A stretch of 64,000 bases of DNA from Pontibacter lucknowensis (GCF_900156415.1 NZ_FTNM01000004.1:186001-250000); one strand, 5' to 3'; counted from the stretch's first letter, positions 42,995-52,147 are shown. The notes: generated by a model from the letters alone, not told the origin. Numbers and translations are program-made.

Positions 42995-44161
42995 CTACTG
43001 CCCCAGCCCAATCTCCTCCAGGCTGTCATACCCATATATATCCTCCCGGAACTGAATAACCGAAAACTCATCGGCCCAGGCTGTCATGTACACAATAATC
43101 AGCGGCACCGGCTTTTTGAGTCGGATGAACTGCTCGTCTTTGTCAGATGCCAGCACCTTTTCGATGCGATTTTCTGATAGTCCGCTCCGTTCCTGCAGCA
43201 GGTATAGCGCCAGGTCTTCGGGATTTTGCAGCCGGATGCAGCCATGGCTGAAGGCTCTTTTCTCGAGGGAGAACAGGTGTTTGTCCTTCGTATCGTGCAG
43301 GTATTGGCTCACGCGGGTATCAAACAGAAACTTCATCTGCCCCAGCTCATTATGCGGACCGGTTACCTGCACGATCCGGTAGTTGAAATCCGAGGCGCTT
43401 ACGGTGCTCCAATCCACATCCCAGGGACTTATCTTTTGCCAGCCACCCAGCAGCTTGGGTTTGAAAAGCTCCATGTCACGACTCTTCAGGTAGCCGGGAT
43501 TGCGTTTGAGCAGGGGCAGAATCTCTTTGGAGGCAATGGAGTTGGGGATGTACCAGTAGGGATTGAAAACAATCGTATGCAGCTTGGTATGGTTGACGAT
43601 AGTGGGCAGGTTTGGCTTGCCCACGATGGTGCGCAGGTATAGCTGCACGCTGTTCTGGTCGATCAGCCGCAAGGTATAGTCCGGTATGTTGACAATAATG
43701 TAAGGCTGTGGCAAGTCGCGACTGAAGGCTTCCCAGCGGTACAGACTGTTCTGCAATTGGCGCAGTCGCTGCAGGGGTGGCACATTAAGCGCAGCCACAG
43801 TGCGAGGACCTACAATGCTGTCGGCTTTGAGTGCGTGCCTTGCCTGAAAACGCACGACGGCCGCTGCTATCTCGCGGGTATATAGCATTGAATTATCAGT
43901 AGTGTCAGAGTCGGCCAGGTCGCCGGTCAGGAGCAGGTTGGCGCGCAGGTTTGGGGTGTGCCGGCTGGAGTCGCCGGGGCGGAGCAGCAGCTTGTCGGGG
44001 AAGGTATGCCAGGGGCGGTCGCTCAGGCCCTGGTAATGCGTAATGGCCTGCCGGAGTTGCTCTTTCTGGTCTGGCACAAGCAGCCATACCTCCGTAGAGT
44101 CGCTGGCTACACCCGAGAGCGAGTACAGAAACAGCGAAACAATGAAAAGCAGGCGTGCCAT
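42995..44161 (-). CDS. L,D-transpeptidase (YkuD domain) with peptidoglycan-binding-like region
   Basis: A 388-residue protein from ATG 44161 (MARLLFIVSLFLYSLSGVAS), which opens a signal peptide; the frame upstream to 44197 is not signal-like. Residues about 85-125 resemble a peptidoglycan-binding helical domain (EIAAAVVRFQARHALKADSIVG). The YkuD core has HDTKDKHLF and the catalytic SHGCIRL. The enzyme makes 3-3 cross-links or attaches proteins in peptidoglycan. A TATTTTTG element (44202-44209, minus) lies about 40 nt upstream and may be the promoter. Confidence 0.92.
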   Translation of the reverse strand: MARLLFIVSLFLYSLSGVASDSTEVWLLVPDQKEQLRQAITHYQGLSDRPWHTFPDKLLLRPGDSSRHTPNLRANLLLTGDLADSDTTDNSMLYTREIAAAVVRFQARHALKADSIVGPRTVAALNVPPLQRLRQLQNSLYRWEAFSRDLPQPYIIVNIPDYTLRLIDQNSVQLYLRTIVGKPNLPTIVNHTKLHTIVFNPYWYIPNSIASKEILPLLKRNPGYLKSRDMELFKPKLLGGWQKISPWDVDWSTVSASDFNYRIVQVTGPHNELGQMKFLFDTRVSQYLHDTKDKHLFSLEKRAFSHGCIRLQNPEDLALYLLQERSGLSENRIEKVLASDKDEQFIRLKKPVPLIIVYMTAWADEFSVIQFREDIYGYDSLEEIGLGQ

Positions 44162-44201
44162 GGGCGTTAAGAGAGCAGTGGTATTAAATGTACGCAAGCG
44201 G

Positions 44202-44209
44202 CAAAAATA
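44202..44209 (-). promoter_or_regulatory. TANNTTTG promoter element of the L,D-transpeptidase gene
   Basis: TATTTTTG on the minus strand matches the Bacteroidota -7 consensus; a TTG lies 23 nt further upstream (44233-44235). The distance to the start at 44161 is about 40 nt. Confidence 0.45.
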
Positions 44210-44364
44210 AGACGCTAGCCTCTCTGTTTTAACAACTTACAAGATTGATTGGTTTGCTTGGAAGAAAGGTATAAATTGGCTTATCCGGCATAGCCATAAA
44301 CAAAGCCGGCGCAAGGACTGTATAATAGCCCAATGCATCGCTAAAAGCACGAAGAAACCAGCCC

Positions 44365-45048
44365 ATGGCAACAACGATAGACAAAACCACACTGACTTTT
44401 CTGGCCGATCTGACTCAAAATAACAACCGCGAGTGGTTTCAGGAAAACAAGCCCCGCTATGACGCCGCCCGCAAAAACTACCTGGGCTTTCTGGATGAAC
44501 TGATGGAGGAGATGGCGCTTTTCGAGCCTGTGGCGATCGGACAGAAGGGCAAAGACCTCGTATTCCGGATTTACCGCGACGTGCGGTTTTCTAACGACAA
44601 GAGACCTTACAAAGATCATTTCGGAGCCTACATAGCCGAAGGGGGGCGCAAATCCATTTTGCCGGGCTACTACCTGCACCTGGCCGCCAACAACAATTCC
44701 TTTCTGGCCGGTGGTCTGTGGATGCCGCCTGCCGATTACCTGAAAGCCGTGCGACAGGAAATTGATTATAATCTGGACGAACTGGAGCGGATCATTCAGG
44801 AGCCTTCTTTTAAAGACCGCTTTGGCAGCATTCAGGGTGAGCAACTCAAAACCACGCCCAAGGGATACGACAAAGACAATCCGGCCATCGAGTACCTTCG
44901 CTTCAAAAGCTGGAACGCTACGATGCAGCTGCCTGACAAAGTGGTGCTCAGCAAGGATTTTATGAATACGGTACTGGAGGGCTTTAAAGCTGTGAAGCCA
45001 TTTAATGATTTCCTGAGGGAACCGTTGAGGGATATTGGGGAAGAGTAG
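44365..45048 (+). CDS. DUF2461 protein
   Basis: A 227-residue protein of the DUF2461 family: FLADLTQNNNREWFQENKPRYD near the N-terminus, KGKDLVFRIYRDVRFSNDKRPYKDHF, and GLWMPPADYLKAVRQEIDYN further on. The order and spacing fit the family. No signal peptide or membrane segment. Function unknown; it is widespread in Bacteroidota. It converges with the gene at 45054 across only 5 nt. Confidence 0.9.
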   Translation: MATTIDKTTLTFLADLTQNNNREWFQENKPRYDAARKNYLGFLDELMEEMALFEPVAIGQKGKDLVFRIYRDVRFSNDKRPYKDHFGAYIAEGGRKSILPGYYLHLAANNNSFLAGGLWMPPADYLKAVRQEIDYNLDELERIIQEPSFKDRFGSIQGEQLKTTPKGYDKDNPAIEYLRFKSWNATMQLPDKVVLSKDFMNTVLEGFKAVKPFNDFLREPLRDIGEE

Positions 45049-45053
45049 TTCTT

Positions 45054-45647
45054 TTACTTTATCATCCACAATAAAAAAGATCCAAATACAAGAAAAATAG
45101 CCAAAATCAGGGAGCAGCCAGGCTTAGTTGCTTCCTGATGATAGCTTCTGTCAGGACTGAAAGTTTTTAACGGAGAAAAGTCTTGTGTCTCAAATAGAGG
45201 CTCAGAAAAAGAAAACTCCTTTTCCTCTAAAACCTGATACTCCTCTCCGGAAGCGAAGCCCATTTTGATGGCACTTTTATGTCCCTCGAAGACTGCACAC
45301 ACATTGTCACCCTCTGTATCCTGATCTGATACATAGACTAAAGCTCTTTGACCAATATACTTTCGGGGTAGATTATCTTCTGCTGTTACTGTCCAGTACC
45401 CAAGAACCTTCGCTTTGAAATTATCAACTTCGGGGTATGTCAGGTAATTCACAAAATATTTGAATCTCTCAAAATCAGGCTGATTTGAAAAATACAGCAT
45501 ATAGAGATTTTCTTTGACAGTTGACATATTTACTGTAATTCCGTCGGTAAAACCAGACTCAGAGTAAAGATCAGCAAGTTGTTGAACAGCACTGGTTACA
45601 TCTTCCTGTCGCGGGCCATAAAGCAATATATAGTTAACTGGTGCCAT
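45054..45647 (-). CDS. Unknown protein with a C-terminal membrane anchor
   Basis: A 197-residue protein from ATG 45647 (MAPVNYILLYGP); ATG 45656 would add three residues. A single hydrophobic helix (about 175-195, CSLILAIFLVFGSFLLWM) sits at the very end, so it would be tail-anchored with a cytosolic body. The body shows an alpha/beta pattern (YMLYFSNQPDFERFKYFVNYL) without known motif. It follows the lipoprotein at 45658 by about 10 nt and is probably in one operon with it. No family recognised. Confidence 0.6.
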   Translation of the reverse strand: MAPVNYILLYGPRQEDVTSAVQQLADLYSESGFTDGITVNMSTVKENLYMLYFSNQPDFERFKYFVNYLTYPEVDNFKAKVLGYWTVTAEDNLPRKYIGQRALVYVSDQDTEGDNVCAVFEGHKSAIKMGFASGEEYQVLEEKEFSFSEPLFETQDFSPLKTFSPDRSYHQEATKPGCSLILAIFLVFGSFLLWMIK

Positions 45648-45657
45648 AAATATCAAG

Positions 45658-46239
45658 TTATTCCAAGGTCATTGTCATGGTGCTTAGATCGTAATAGCCT
45701 TTAAAGCTTTTCTGAAGCAGAGTTTTCCCGTTGCACTTATATTTCAGGTTGCTTGTGATGATGATTGAGTCCCCGTGCAGCTGGTACTTAAATCCTGAGG
45801 AGGTGGAACTGTAATGGCAAGGGGTGTTTGGGCTGGCGTCCGCAACAGCCGGCGCAAGTGCCTTTCTCCAAAATTCAATTCTGATCAACTGCCCATCGAC
45901 TTGCTGGTACTTCCTAAATCGTAGGGCCAGCGAATCGTTATGGACCTTGAACATCCGGGGTTTGATGCTTGTGATAGTAACATAGTTTTTGCCAAAATAA
46001 GTATAGGCATCGTCCTTGTATAGCTCTTTGCAGTTAATATCAAGCTTAACCGGGTATTGATTGGCTATCCACACCTGAAAAAACTGCTCGACTGTCAGCT
46101 CGGTAACATGCTGTAGCTGCTCTCCTTTACGGACTTGATTCGTACTAACTGTGCTTTTGGAAGATTGGCAACTAATCAAAACGTTCACTGCCAAAAGACA
46201 ACTAAAAAGCGATGTTCGGTATAGCGGTCGATGCTCCAT
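45658..46239 (-). CDS. Lipoprotein of unknown function
   Basis: A 193-residue protein from ATG 46239. The signal peptide SLFSCLLAVNVLISC ends in a lipobox cysteine near residue 24; the frame upstream is not signal-like. The mature part (ELTVEQFFQVWIANQYPVKLDI, YYDLSTMTMTLE) looks like mixed strands, with three further cysteines. No family is recognised. It lies upstream of the tail-anchored unknown gene. Confidence 0.6.
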   Translation of the reverse strand: MEHRPLYRTSLFSCLLAVNVLISCQSSKSTVSTNQVRKGEQLQHVTELTVEQFFQVWIANQYPVKLDINCKELYKDDAYTYFGKNYVTITSIKPRMFKVHNDSLALRFRKYQQVDGQLIRIEFWRKALAPAVADASPNTPCHYSSTSSGFKYQLHGDSIIITSNLKYKCNGKTLLQKSFKGYYDLSTMTMTLE

Positions 46240-46447
46240 ATAGGCCTGTAGTTTGCTGGAAACCATGTGAAAATGCTTACGCTGACGGCCTGCTCCGTAG
46301 TGCGGAAAGTCAGCTTGGTAACGCTATACCTATACCCTACAGACATTCGAAAGCTTGATGTTGAACACCGAAGGGTACTGCGCCATTGATTCTCCCAAGG
46401 CGTAGAAAAAGACACAGTTAAAAATGCTACATTACTCTAGCAATATA

Positions 46448-47281
46448 TCATTTTTGCTCAAACAGACGAATAGTGTAGTCGAACAATTGTTGCCCACCTG
46501 CTTTGCCATGCCCCGGTATAACATGTTTCACTTGTGGGAAAGTAGCTTTCAGTTTCGCTACCGTTTGCGGCCAGGCGATCGTGTCGGCATCGGCCAGGTT
46601 GCCTTTGCCAGCGCCCTGTTCCTTGATCAGGCAGCCGCCAAACATGGTCTCCGCCTTCGGGAAATAGCCGACTACATTATCGTGCGTGTGCCCCTTGCCA
46701 GGGTATAGAACCAGTACTTTTTCGTTTCCGACCTTCAAAGTCAGCTCTTCCTCAAAGCCATGCGCTGGCACGGCTGTATTGTTGTTCTTAGCCAAGGCAA
46801 TGGTCCTGTGGCTGGCGTAAGTCGGGATGCCCCGTTGCTCGAAAGCCTGCAGTCCGCCCAGGCAGTCGTCGTGAAAGTGCGTGGCGACAACTGCTTTTAC
46901 TTTGCAACCCAGGCCTTGCTCCACCCAGTCGATCAGCTCCACGGAGGCCCGGTCTGTTGCCGGCGTGTCAAAAATGATGGCTTCCTGCTGGTCAATCACC
47001 ACCATACCGTTGCAGGGCACTTTGCCAAAGCTTTGGGTTTCCAGAAAGGACAGGTGTTGGTATACCTGGTCTGCTATTTTATGTATCTCCAGTGTTCCGG
47101 AGGTATAGCTCTGGCTATCATTGGCGGCTATACCTGAGGCTTTCTTTTCAGCAGCTATCTCGTTGGTTGCCTTTGGAGATTGGCAGGAGAGGAGACAGCT
47201 CATAAGCAACACCCCTAACAATGGTGGCTTATTCGCTAGACCGCAAAGTATACTTGGAACGTACTGGCAGTGGTTTTTCAT
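46448..47281 (-). CDS. Subclass B1 metallo-beta-lactamase-type lipoprotein
   Basis: A 277-residue protein with a lipoprotein-like signal (LLMSCLLSC, Cys33). All zinc ligands of subclass B1 are present: His135, His137 and Asp139 in THFHDDCLGG, His198 in GKGHTHDN, Cys217 in FGGCLIK and His258 in VIPGHGKAG. B1 enzymes hydrolyse beta-lactams including carbapenems in the periplasm, though some family members have other substrates. Here it is chromosomal, 35 nt downstream of a glycosyltransferase operon, with no mobile element next to it, so it looks intrinsic. Activity is not shown by sequence alone. Confidence 0.88.
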   Translation of the reverse strand: MKNHCQYVPSILCGLANKPPLLGVLLMSCLLSCQSPKATNEIAAEKKASGIAANDSQSYTSGTLEIHKIADQVYQHLSFLETQSFGKVPCNGMVVIDQQEAIIFDTPATDRASVELIDWVEQGLGCKVKAVVATHFHDDCLGGLQAFEQRGIPTYASHRTIALAKNNNTAVPAHGFEEELTLKVGNEKVLVLYPGKGHTHDNVVGYFPKAETMFGGCLIKEQGAGKGNLADADTIAWPQTVAKLKATFPQVKHVIPGHGKAGGQQLFDYTIRLFEQK

Positions 47282-47315
47282 AAGGTGAGTGATAGACAGG
47301 TATAAAGTTTACTTT

Positions 47316-48674
47316 TTACTTGGGCTGGGCAACACTCTGCCGGGGCAGGTTGGCGTGCTTTTTCTGTTGTCGGTACAGGTATAGCTCGGCCAGCAACCAA
47401 AGTCCGACCAGGGTATACTCCAGGGCCACAAGCCACAGGTTTTCAGTGTAGGCGCTGGTGCGGTAGGCGGAGTAACTGAAAATAGCCAGGCAGCTCCAGA
47501 CAGTTGCGTAGCGGAAGTGGCTCAGGGTGGTCAGCGCAACCAGTGTGGTGATGTACCAGGGGTGCACCGTGGTGGCTAGCAGCAGGTATACCGTGAGGGC
47601 CGCCGCCATGTAGCCGGCCAGTCGGCGCACCGAGCCCAGCTTCTTCACCGCCGCCATCGACAGGATAGCAATAAATGTTGCCAGCGAAAGCAAAGGACCA
47701 ATCACGGCAATCTGATTGTAGCCTGTTAGCTGGTAGCCCAGCCAGCGGAGCAGGTAGTAGACGCTGGCATTGAACTCAAAACGCTGAAAATACAGATCGA
47801 TGCTCTGCCAGATATTGTGCAGCACCTCCCACGAAAGCAAGGGCAGAAAGAGCAGCAACAGAACAGCAGTCATCACTACACTAAAACTGATAAAGCGTCT
47901 TAGCCCCAGCTTGCGCCACACAATGGGCAGGAACATCAGCGGCAGGAGCTTGCTGCCGACGGCCAGGGCAAAAGGCACCGCCGCGATAAAGTAGCGCTGG
48001 TAGTGCAGCTGGTACAGGAAGAGCAGCAGGAAAAAGATCAGCAGCGCCTCCATGTGCAGGTTGCCCGTCAGCTCGAGGATCACCAGCGGATTGAGGGCAT
48101 AGATATGGACGTAGCGATCGGGCAGGGCCATGCGGCGCAGGAGGCGTAGCAAAAGCAATATGGAGCCTGTCTCGGCAGCCAGGATGATCACCCGCATCAC
48201 CAGGATGCTGCCTGTCAGGCTATCTGGTGAGAGGGCAGCTGCCAGCCAGAATACACCTTGCAGCACCGGTGGGTATACCGAAAAGTAATGCTGGGAATTG
48301 AGCAGCAAAAACAGTTCAGCCGTGAGGCCAGGTATAGCAGGGGCTTCTTCGCCTACAAACTGTGCCGGCAGGTATAGGTAGGGATTTTCACCGGCCAGCA
48401 GCAGACGCCCGTCCCACACGAAGCGGAAGTAGTCGTCGGATAGCGCTGGTACAGCAAAGAGGAACAGCAGTCTGAAAAAGAGACCGGCCCCGATGCCGTG
48501 CCATACGTTCAGCTTCTGGTTGGTGACATAGGCGTAAATGCCAAAAGCCAGCAAAGTGAGCAGGAGCAGCTGCGTAAAGTTCTCACGAGGCGTCGCATAG
48601 CCCAGCGCCAGGTATACCAGGGCCAATATCCCCAGTAAGGAATAAGTTGCTATGTGCTTTCGGGCAAGGGTCAT
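47316..48674 (-). CDS. GT-C-type membrane glycosyltransferase (polyprenol-sugar dependent)
   Basis: A 452-residue protein with about 11-12 membrane helices. The acidic motif DDYFRFVWDGRLLLAGENPY near residue 80 is in the first external loop, as in mannosyltransferases of the GT87/MptB-like type. It is the last gene of a three-gene operon and starts within a 4-nt overlap (ATGA) with the GT2 gene. It probably uses the lipid-linked sugar made by the DPM1-like enzyme at 50172 to extend an envelope glycan. Substrate unknown. Confidence 0.82.
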   Translation of the reverse strand: MTLARKHIATYSLLGILALVYLALGYATPRENFTQLLLLTLLAFGIYAYVTNQKLNVWHGIGAGLFFRLLFLFAVPALSDDYFRFVWDGRLLLAGENPYLYLPAQFVGEEAPAIPGLTAELFLLLNSQHYFSVYPPVLQGVFWLAAALSPDSLTGSILVMRVIILAAETGSILLLLRLLRRMALPDRYVHIYALNPLVILELTGNLHMEALLIFFLLLFLYQLHYQRYFIAAVPFALAVGSKLLPLMFLPIVWRKLGLRRFISFSVVMTAVLLLLFLPLLSWEVLHNIWQSIDLYFQRFEFNASVYYLLRWLGYQLTGYNQIAVIGPLLSLATFIAILSMAAVKKLGSVRRLAGYMAAALTVYLLLATTVHPWYITTLVALTTLSHFRYATVWSCLAIFSYSAYRTSAYTENLWLVALEYTLVGLWLLAELYLYRQQKKHANLPRQSVAQPK

Positions 48675-50152
48675 GCGCGGCGGCTATGGTTGAGCGAGTA
48701 TACGAAAACGGCACCAAAACCGAGCATCAGCATCGCATGAAAAGGCAGTAAACCATAATCCTGCAGCCTGAAAGCTACCAGAATGCCATACCCGAAATAG
48801 ATCGCCAGCAGCCCCTCCAGCAAGGTAACCGGATGGAGGCTGGTGATGGCATAGGCGTGCTGGCGCCAGGAGTCGTGGCGGTGCTGCAGGTTGTGCTTGG
48901 GTGTGCGGATAAAAGGCGTTTTCCGGCCCAGGTAGCCCTCCAGCACCGCCACTGTGTTGTGCAGCGACATCCCCATTGACATGGAAAGAAACAGAAAAAA
49001 CTCAGGTATAAAGCGCCTGGTGGTATGCCATACCGAGCCGGTTTGCTGGTAGAGGGAGGTCCAGTAAAATGCCAGCAGGGCCAGCAGACTGACGATCAGC
49101 AGCGAGCCCAGCGCAAAAAGCAGTTCGAGCGCCGGTACGCTGTGTTTCAGGTATAGCATCGGTATGCTGAGCAGGGCCGTGAGCAGCACACAGACGAAGA
49201 TGCTACTGTTGAGCAGGTGGAAAATTGCGTGCAGGCGGGTAGTGAAGGGCATGGGCGCGAGCAGTACCTTGCCCAGATGCTTGCGGGCAGTTTCGGCAGC
49301 GCCTTTGGTCCAGCGGTACTGCTGCGACTTAAGGGCTCCCATGGCGGCAGGCAATTCGGCGGGGGCTTCTACGCCCTGCAGGTAACGGAAATGCCAGCCC
49401 CGCAACTGGGCGCGGTAGCTTAGGTCCAGGTCTTCGGTCAGTGTGTCTGACTGCCAACCACCGGCATCCACAATGCAGCTTTTGCGCCATACCCCGGCCG
49501 TGCCGTTGAAATTGATAAAATGCCCGCCGCTGTTGCGACCGACCTGCTCGACGGTAAAGTGCGCATCCAGCCCGAAGGCCTGCAGCCGGGTAAGCAGTGA
49601 GTAGTCCTGGTTCAGGTGGCCCCAGCGGGTTTGCACCACGCCCACCTGCCCGTGATCGAAAGCAGGTATAGTGCGCTTCAGGAAATCAGGTTGTGGAACA
49701 AAATCAGCATCGAAGATGGCAATGAAGTCGCCGGTGGCTTGCTGGAGGCCGTACTGCAGCGCTCCGGCTTTGTAACCGCTGCGGTCAGGGCGGCGCACGT
49801 GCTCCAGTTGAAGGCCGCTGCCGGCGTGTTGGGCCATCTTTTGCCGGATCAGTTCACTCGTGTCGTCGGTAGAGTCGTCGAGCAGCTGGATCTGTAGCAG
49901 GTGGCGGGGGTAGTCGAGGGCGGCCACGGCGTCAATCAGGCGCTCTACCACGTAGCGTTCGTTATAGAGCGGGAGCTGTACCGTCACGGCAGGCCAGGTA
50001 TAGCTTTCATCAGGTATAGCCCCGGGTGCAGGTATAGTTTTCCGGCGGGTCCAGTAGAGGTAGGTGAGGTGCAACTGCACCAGGCTGTAGCAGAAGATGA
50101 AGGCCAGGCAAAGACCATACACGGCAACAAGAAGAAGCTGAGGGATTGTCAT
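48671..50152 (-). CDS. GT2 membrane glycosyltransferase (CESA/BcsA-like)
   Basis: A 493-residue protein with one N-terminal membrane helix and four C-terminal ones. The GT2 core shows VTVQLPLYNERYVVERLI, LLDDSTDD, IAIFDADFVPQPDFL (DxD), GTAGVWRKSCI, TEDLDLSYRAQL (TED) and QQYRW near residue 280, here KSQQYRWTKG. This set belongs to processive synthases and related enzymes such as glucosyl- and mannosyltransferases. It is the middle gene of the operon between the DPM1-like and GT-C genes (19-nt and -4-nt spacing). Confidence 0.88.
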   Translation of the reverse strand: MTIPQLLLVAVYGLCLAFIFCYSLVQLHLTYLYWTRRKTIPAPGAIPDESYTWPAVTVQLPLYNERYVVERLIDAVAALDYPRHLLQIQLLDDSTDDTSELIRQKMAQHAGSGLQLEHVRRPDRSGYKAGALQYGLQQATGDFIAIFDADFVPQPDFLKRTIPAFDHGQVGVVQTRWGHLNQDYSLLTRLQAFGLDAHFTVEQVGRNSGGHFINFNGTAGVWRKSCIVDAGGWQSDTLTEDLDLSYRAQLRGWHFRYLQGVEAPAELPAAMGALKSQQYRWTKGAAETARKHLGKVLLAPMPFTTRLHAIFHLLNSSIFVCVLLTALLSIPMLYLKHSVPALELLFALGSLLIVSLLALLAFYWTSLYQQTGSVWHTTRRFIPEFFLFLSMSMGMSLHNTVAVLEGYLGRKTPFIRTPKHNLQHRHDSWRQHAYAITSLHPVTLLEGLLAIYFGYGILVAFRLQDYGLLPFHAMLMLGFGAVFVYSLNHSRRA

Positions 50153-50171
50153 GCGGTGGCGCTGGTTAAGG

Positions 50172-50864
50172 CTACAGGAGCTTAAATATAGTCAATATAA
50201 TCTTATACCCTGCCAGCACCGAGCCCTTCACCGTACCCGATACTTTCGAAACGCCGATGCGCTTGCGGTAGTTTACAGGCACTTCTGCATACCTTACCTT
50301 TTGCTTCGCAGCCCGCGCCTGCATTTCCACGGTCCAGCCGTAGTTGCGGTCGCGCATGCCCAGCTGCTGCAGCGTACTGAAGCGGATGGCCCGGAAAGGT
50401 CCCAGGTCGGTATACCTGACGCCATAAAGCCAGCGCAGCAGGGTAGTGGCCAGCCAGTTGCCGAAGATCTGCTGCGGCATGAGGGCACCTGCTTCCCGCT
50501 GCCCCAGCACCCGCGAGCCGATCACCAGATCTGCTTTCCCGTCCAGAATAGGCTGTATTACCTGCGGCAGTTCGCCGGGGTAGTCGGAGTAGTCGCCGTC
50601 AAGGAACACAATAATGTCGGGCTGCTCCTGAGTGGGCTTGTTGGCGGTGTAGGCTATACCAGTGAGGCAGGCATTGCCGTAACCGGGCCGGGGCTCGTGG
50701 AGCACCGTGGCGCCGGCGGCCCGGGCAACTTCGGAGGTGCTGTCCGAGGAGTTATTGTTCACCACGATCACTTCCTGTACCAGTTCGGCAGGTATGTCGC
50801 TGATTACGTGTGTAATAGATTTTTCTTCGTTGTAGGCGGGGATGATGACGCTGATTCGGGGCAT
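50172..50864 (-). CDS. DPM1/dolichol-phosphate-sugar synthase-like GT2
   Basis: A 230-residue soluble GT2 protein. ISVIIPAYNEEKSI is at the start, VVNNNSSDSTSEVA, IIVFLDGDYSDYPGEL (DGD) and LVIGSRVLGQREAG follow, and it ends GSVLAGYKIILTIFKLL. Such enzymes transfer a sugar to polyprenyl phosphate at the cytosolic face. It is the first gene of a three-gene glycosyltransferase operon, followed by GT2 and GT-C membrane enzymes, so it probably supplies the lipid-linked donor. Confidence 0.9.
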   Translation of the reverse strand: MPRISVIIPAYNEEKSITHVISDIPAELVQEVIVVNNNSSDSTSEVARAAGATVLHEPRPGYGNACLTGIAYTANKPTQEQPDIIVFLDGDYSDYPGELPQVIQPILDGKADLVIGSRVLGQREAGALMPQQIFGNWLATTLLRWLYGVRYTDLGPFRAIRFSTLQQLGMRDRNYGWTVEMQARAAKQKVRYAEVPVNYRKRIGVSKVSGTVKGSVLAGYKIILTIFKLL

Positions 50865-50918
50865 ACTGCAAATTTGTGCAAAAAATATATGCTAAACTAT
50901 TGAAGGTCAGGTATGGCT

Positions 50919-50945
50919 TTTGTAGTAAGAAGTGTATTAACTTTG
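50919..50945 (+). promoter_or_regulatory. TTTG/TAACTTTG promoter of the peroxiredoxin gene
   Basis: TAACTTTG (50938-50945) matches the Bacteroidota -7 consensus TANNTTTG. TTTG at 50919-50922 stands 15 nt upstream, a little short of the usual spacing. The leader to the start at 51000 would be about 50 nt. Confidence 0.5.
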
Positions 50946-50999
50946 CAAATTGAACCTTCCGGTATCGGAAAGGTTTTTAGAGAGTAGCTTTTTTAAATT

Positions 51000-51488
51000 A
51001 TGAGTAGAGAAGTAGTTAAGATTGGAGATAAAGCCCCTGATTTTGAATTGCAGCGATTGGATGGAGGGTTTTTCCGACTTTACGAGTTGTTGAAGAAGAA
51101 AAACGTGGTGCTGTACTTCTATCCGAAGGACAGTTCCGCTGATTGCACCAAGCAAGCCTGTGAGTTCAGGGATCACTACGATACCTTCCAGGATCTGGAA
51201 ACGGAGATTGTGTGCATCAGCTACGACAAGGCCGACGCCCACAAACGCTTTGAGCGGGTGTACCGTCTGCCTTTTACCCTGCTAAGCGACTGTGACGCTC
51301 AGATCCGGAACCTGTACGGGGTGCCGCGTAAGTTCGGTATCATGCCGGGCCGCGCCATCTACGTGATCGACAAGAAAGGGGAAGTGCAGTATGTGTTCAA
51401 CTCGCTGTCCAAGCCAGCTGAGCACGTGCAGCAGGTACTGGACGTATTGGACGACATAAACCATGACAGTGTAGCCCAGTACGCCTAA
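51000..51488 (+). CDS. bcp: Bcp/PrxQ-type peroxiredoxin
   Basis: A 162-residue peroxiredoxin. GDKAPDFEL at the start, FYPKDSSADCTKQACEFRD with peroxidatic Cys49 and resolving Cys54 (the usual PrxQ spacing), and a final GVPRKFGIMPGRAIYVIDKKG. The motif before Cys49 reads SSAD where most Bcp proteins have TPG, so the conserved Pro is lost. It reduces hydroperoxides with thioredoxin. Monocistronic with its own promoter and terminator. Confidence 0.88.
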   Translation: MSREVVKIGDKAPDFELQRLDGGFFRLYELLKKKNVVLYFYPKDSSADCTKQACEFRDHYDTFQDLETEIVCISYDKADAHKRFERVYRLPFTLLSDCDAQIRNLYGVPRKFGIMPGRAIYVIDKKGEVQYVFNSLSKPAEHVQQVLDVLDDINHDSVAQYA

Positions 51489-51514
51489 GTTATTTGTATC
51501 ACTTGAATAAAGCC

Positions 51515-51549
51515 AAAAGGCCCGGTGTTGTTCGCACCGGGCCTTTTGC
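51515..51549. terminator. Bidirectional terminator between bcp and a lipoprotein gene
   Basis: AAAAGGCCCGGTG pairs with CACCGGGCCTTTT around TTGTTCG. Confidence 0.88.
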
Positions 51550-51565
51550 ATGTTCTTTTTTGGGG

Positions 51566-52147
51566 CTAGAATATCAGTTCCAGCTTTTTGTCATTGTAAA
51601 ACTCCACGCTCAGGAAGCCGCGCTCCTTGGTGAACAGGATGCGCTTGACGTTTGTCGCTTTGCTTGCGTCGTTGTTTATCACTTCATACACATCGGTATA
51701 CAGCACATCGTTTACCTCAACAGATGGGTAGGTGGGCTGGCCCGGGTTCAGTTTATACTCGCCGCGTCCATTCACTGCTACCGACACCTCCAAGCTGTTT
51801 TCACGCTTCAGGAAATAAGTAGCAATGCCCGGGCTAGCGTTCGTGTTCGTGTTGCTTCTGGTAATATCCTCCATCACGCTGTAAGCCTGCACATCAAAGT
51901 GGCCGATGCAATTGTCGGAGATGTTGTAGCCTTCGCCCGGTACCTGCTCCGCTATCAGCGCTGTGTTGGCGTACGTCACGGTGTCACCTGTTTCGTTCAG
52001 AAAACGGATGGTGTCATTTCGATCATACACAAGCCATTCCACATCCTTTTCGTCAAATTGAGTTGTGGTGGTGTCACAGTCTTTGCAAGAGGTAAAGAGC
52101 AGTGTTGCCAGCATGAATACGCCTAGAAGTTTAATACTGTGTGTCAT
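51566..52147 (-). CDS. Lipoprotein, paralogue A of a tandem pair
   Basis: A 193-residue protein whose signal peptide (LLGVFMLATLLFTSC) ends in a lipobox. It continues KDCDTTTTQFDEKDVEWLVYDRNDTI, and ends FTKERGFLSVEFYNDKKLEL. The upstream neighbour at 52295 has the same plan: SC-x-DC-x-TT, QFE, W-VY-ARDSL, and NREFGFLQVAYFNG at the end. The two are clearly paralogues that have diverged far. The mature fold looks like all beta. Function unknown; probably outer membrane or periplasm. Confidence 0.7.
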   Translation of the reverse strand: MTHSIKLLGVFMLATLLFTSCKDCDTTTTQFDEKDVEWLVYDRNDTIRFLNETGDTVTYANTALIAEQVPGEGYNISDNCIGHFDVQAYSVMEDITRSNTNTNASPGIATYFLKRENSLEVSVAVNGRGEYKLNPGQPTYPSVEVNDVLYTDVYEVINNDASKATNVKRILFTKERGFLSVEFYNDKKLELIF

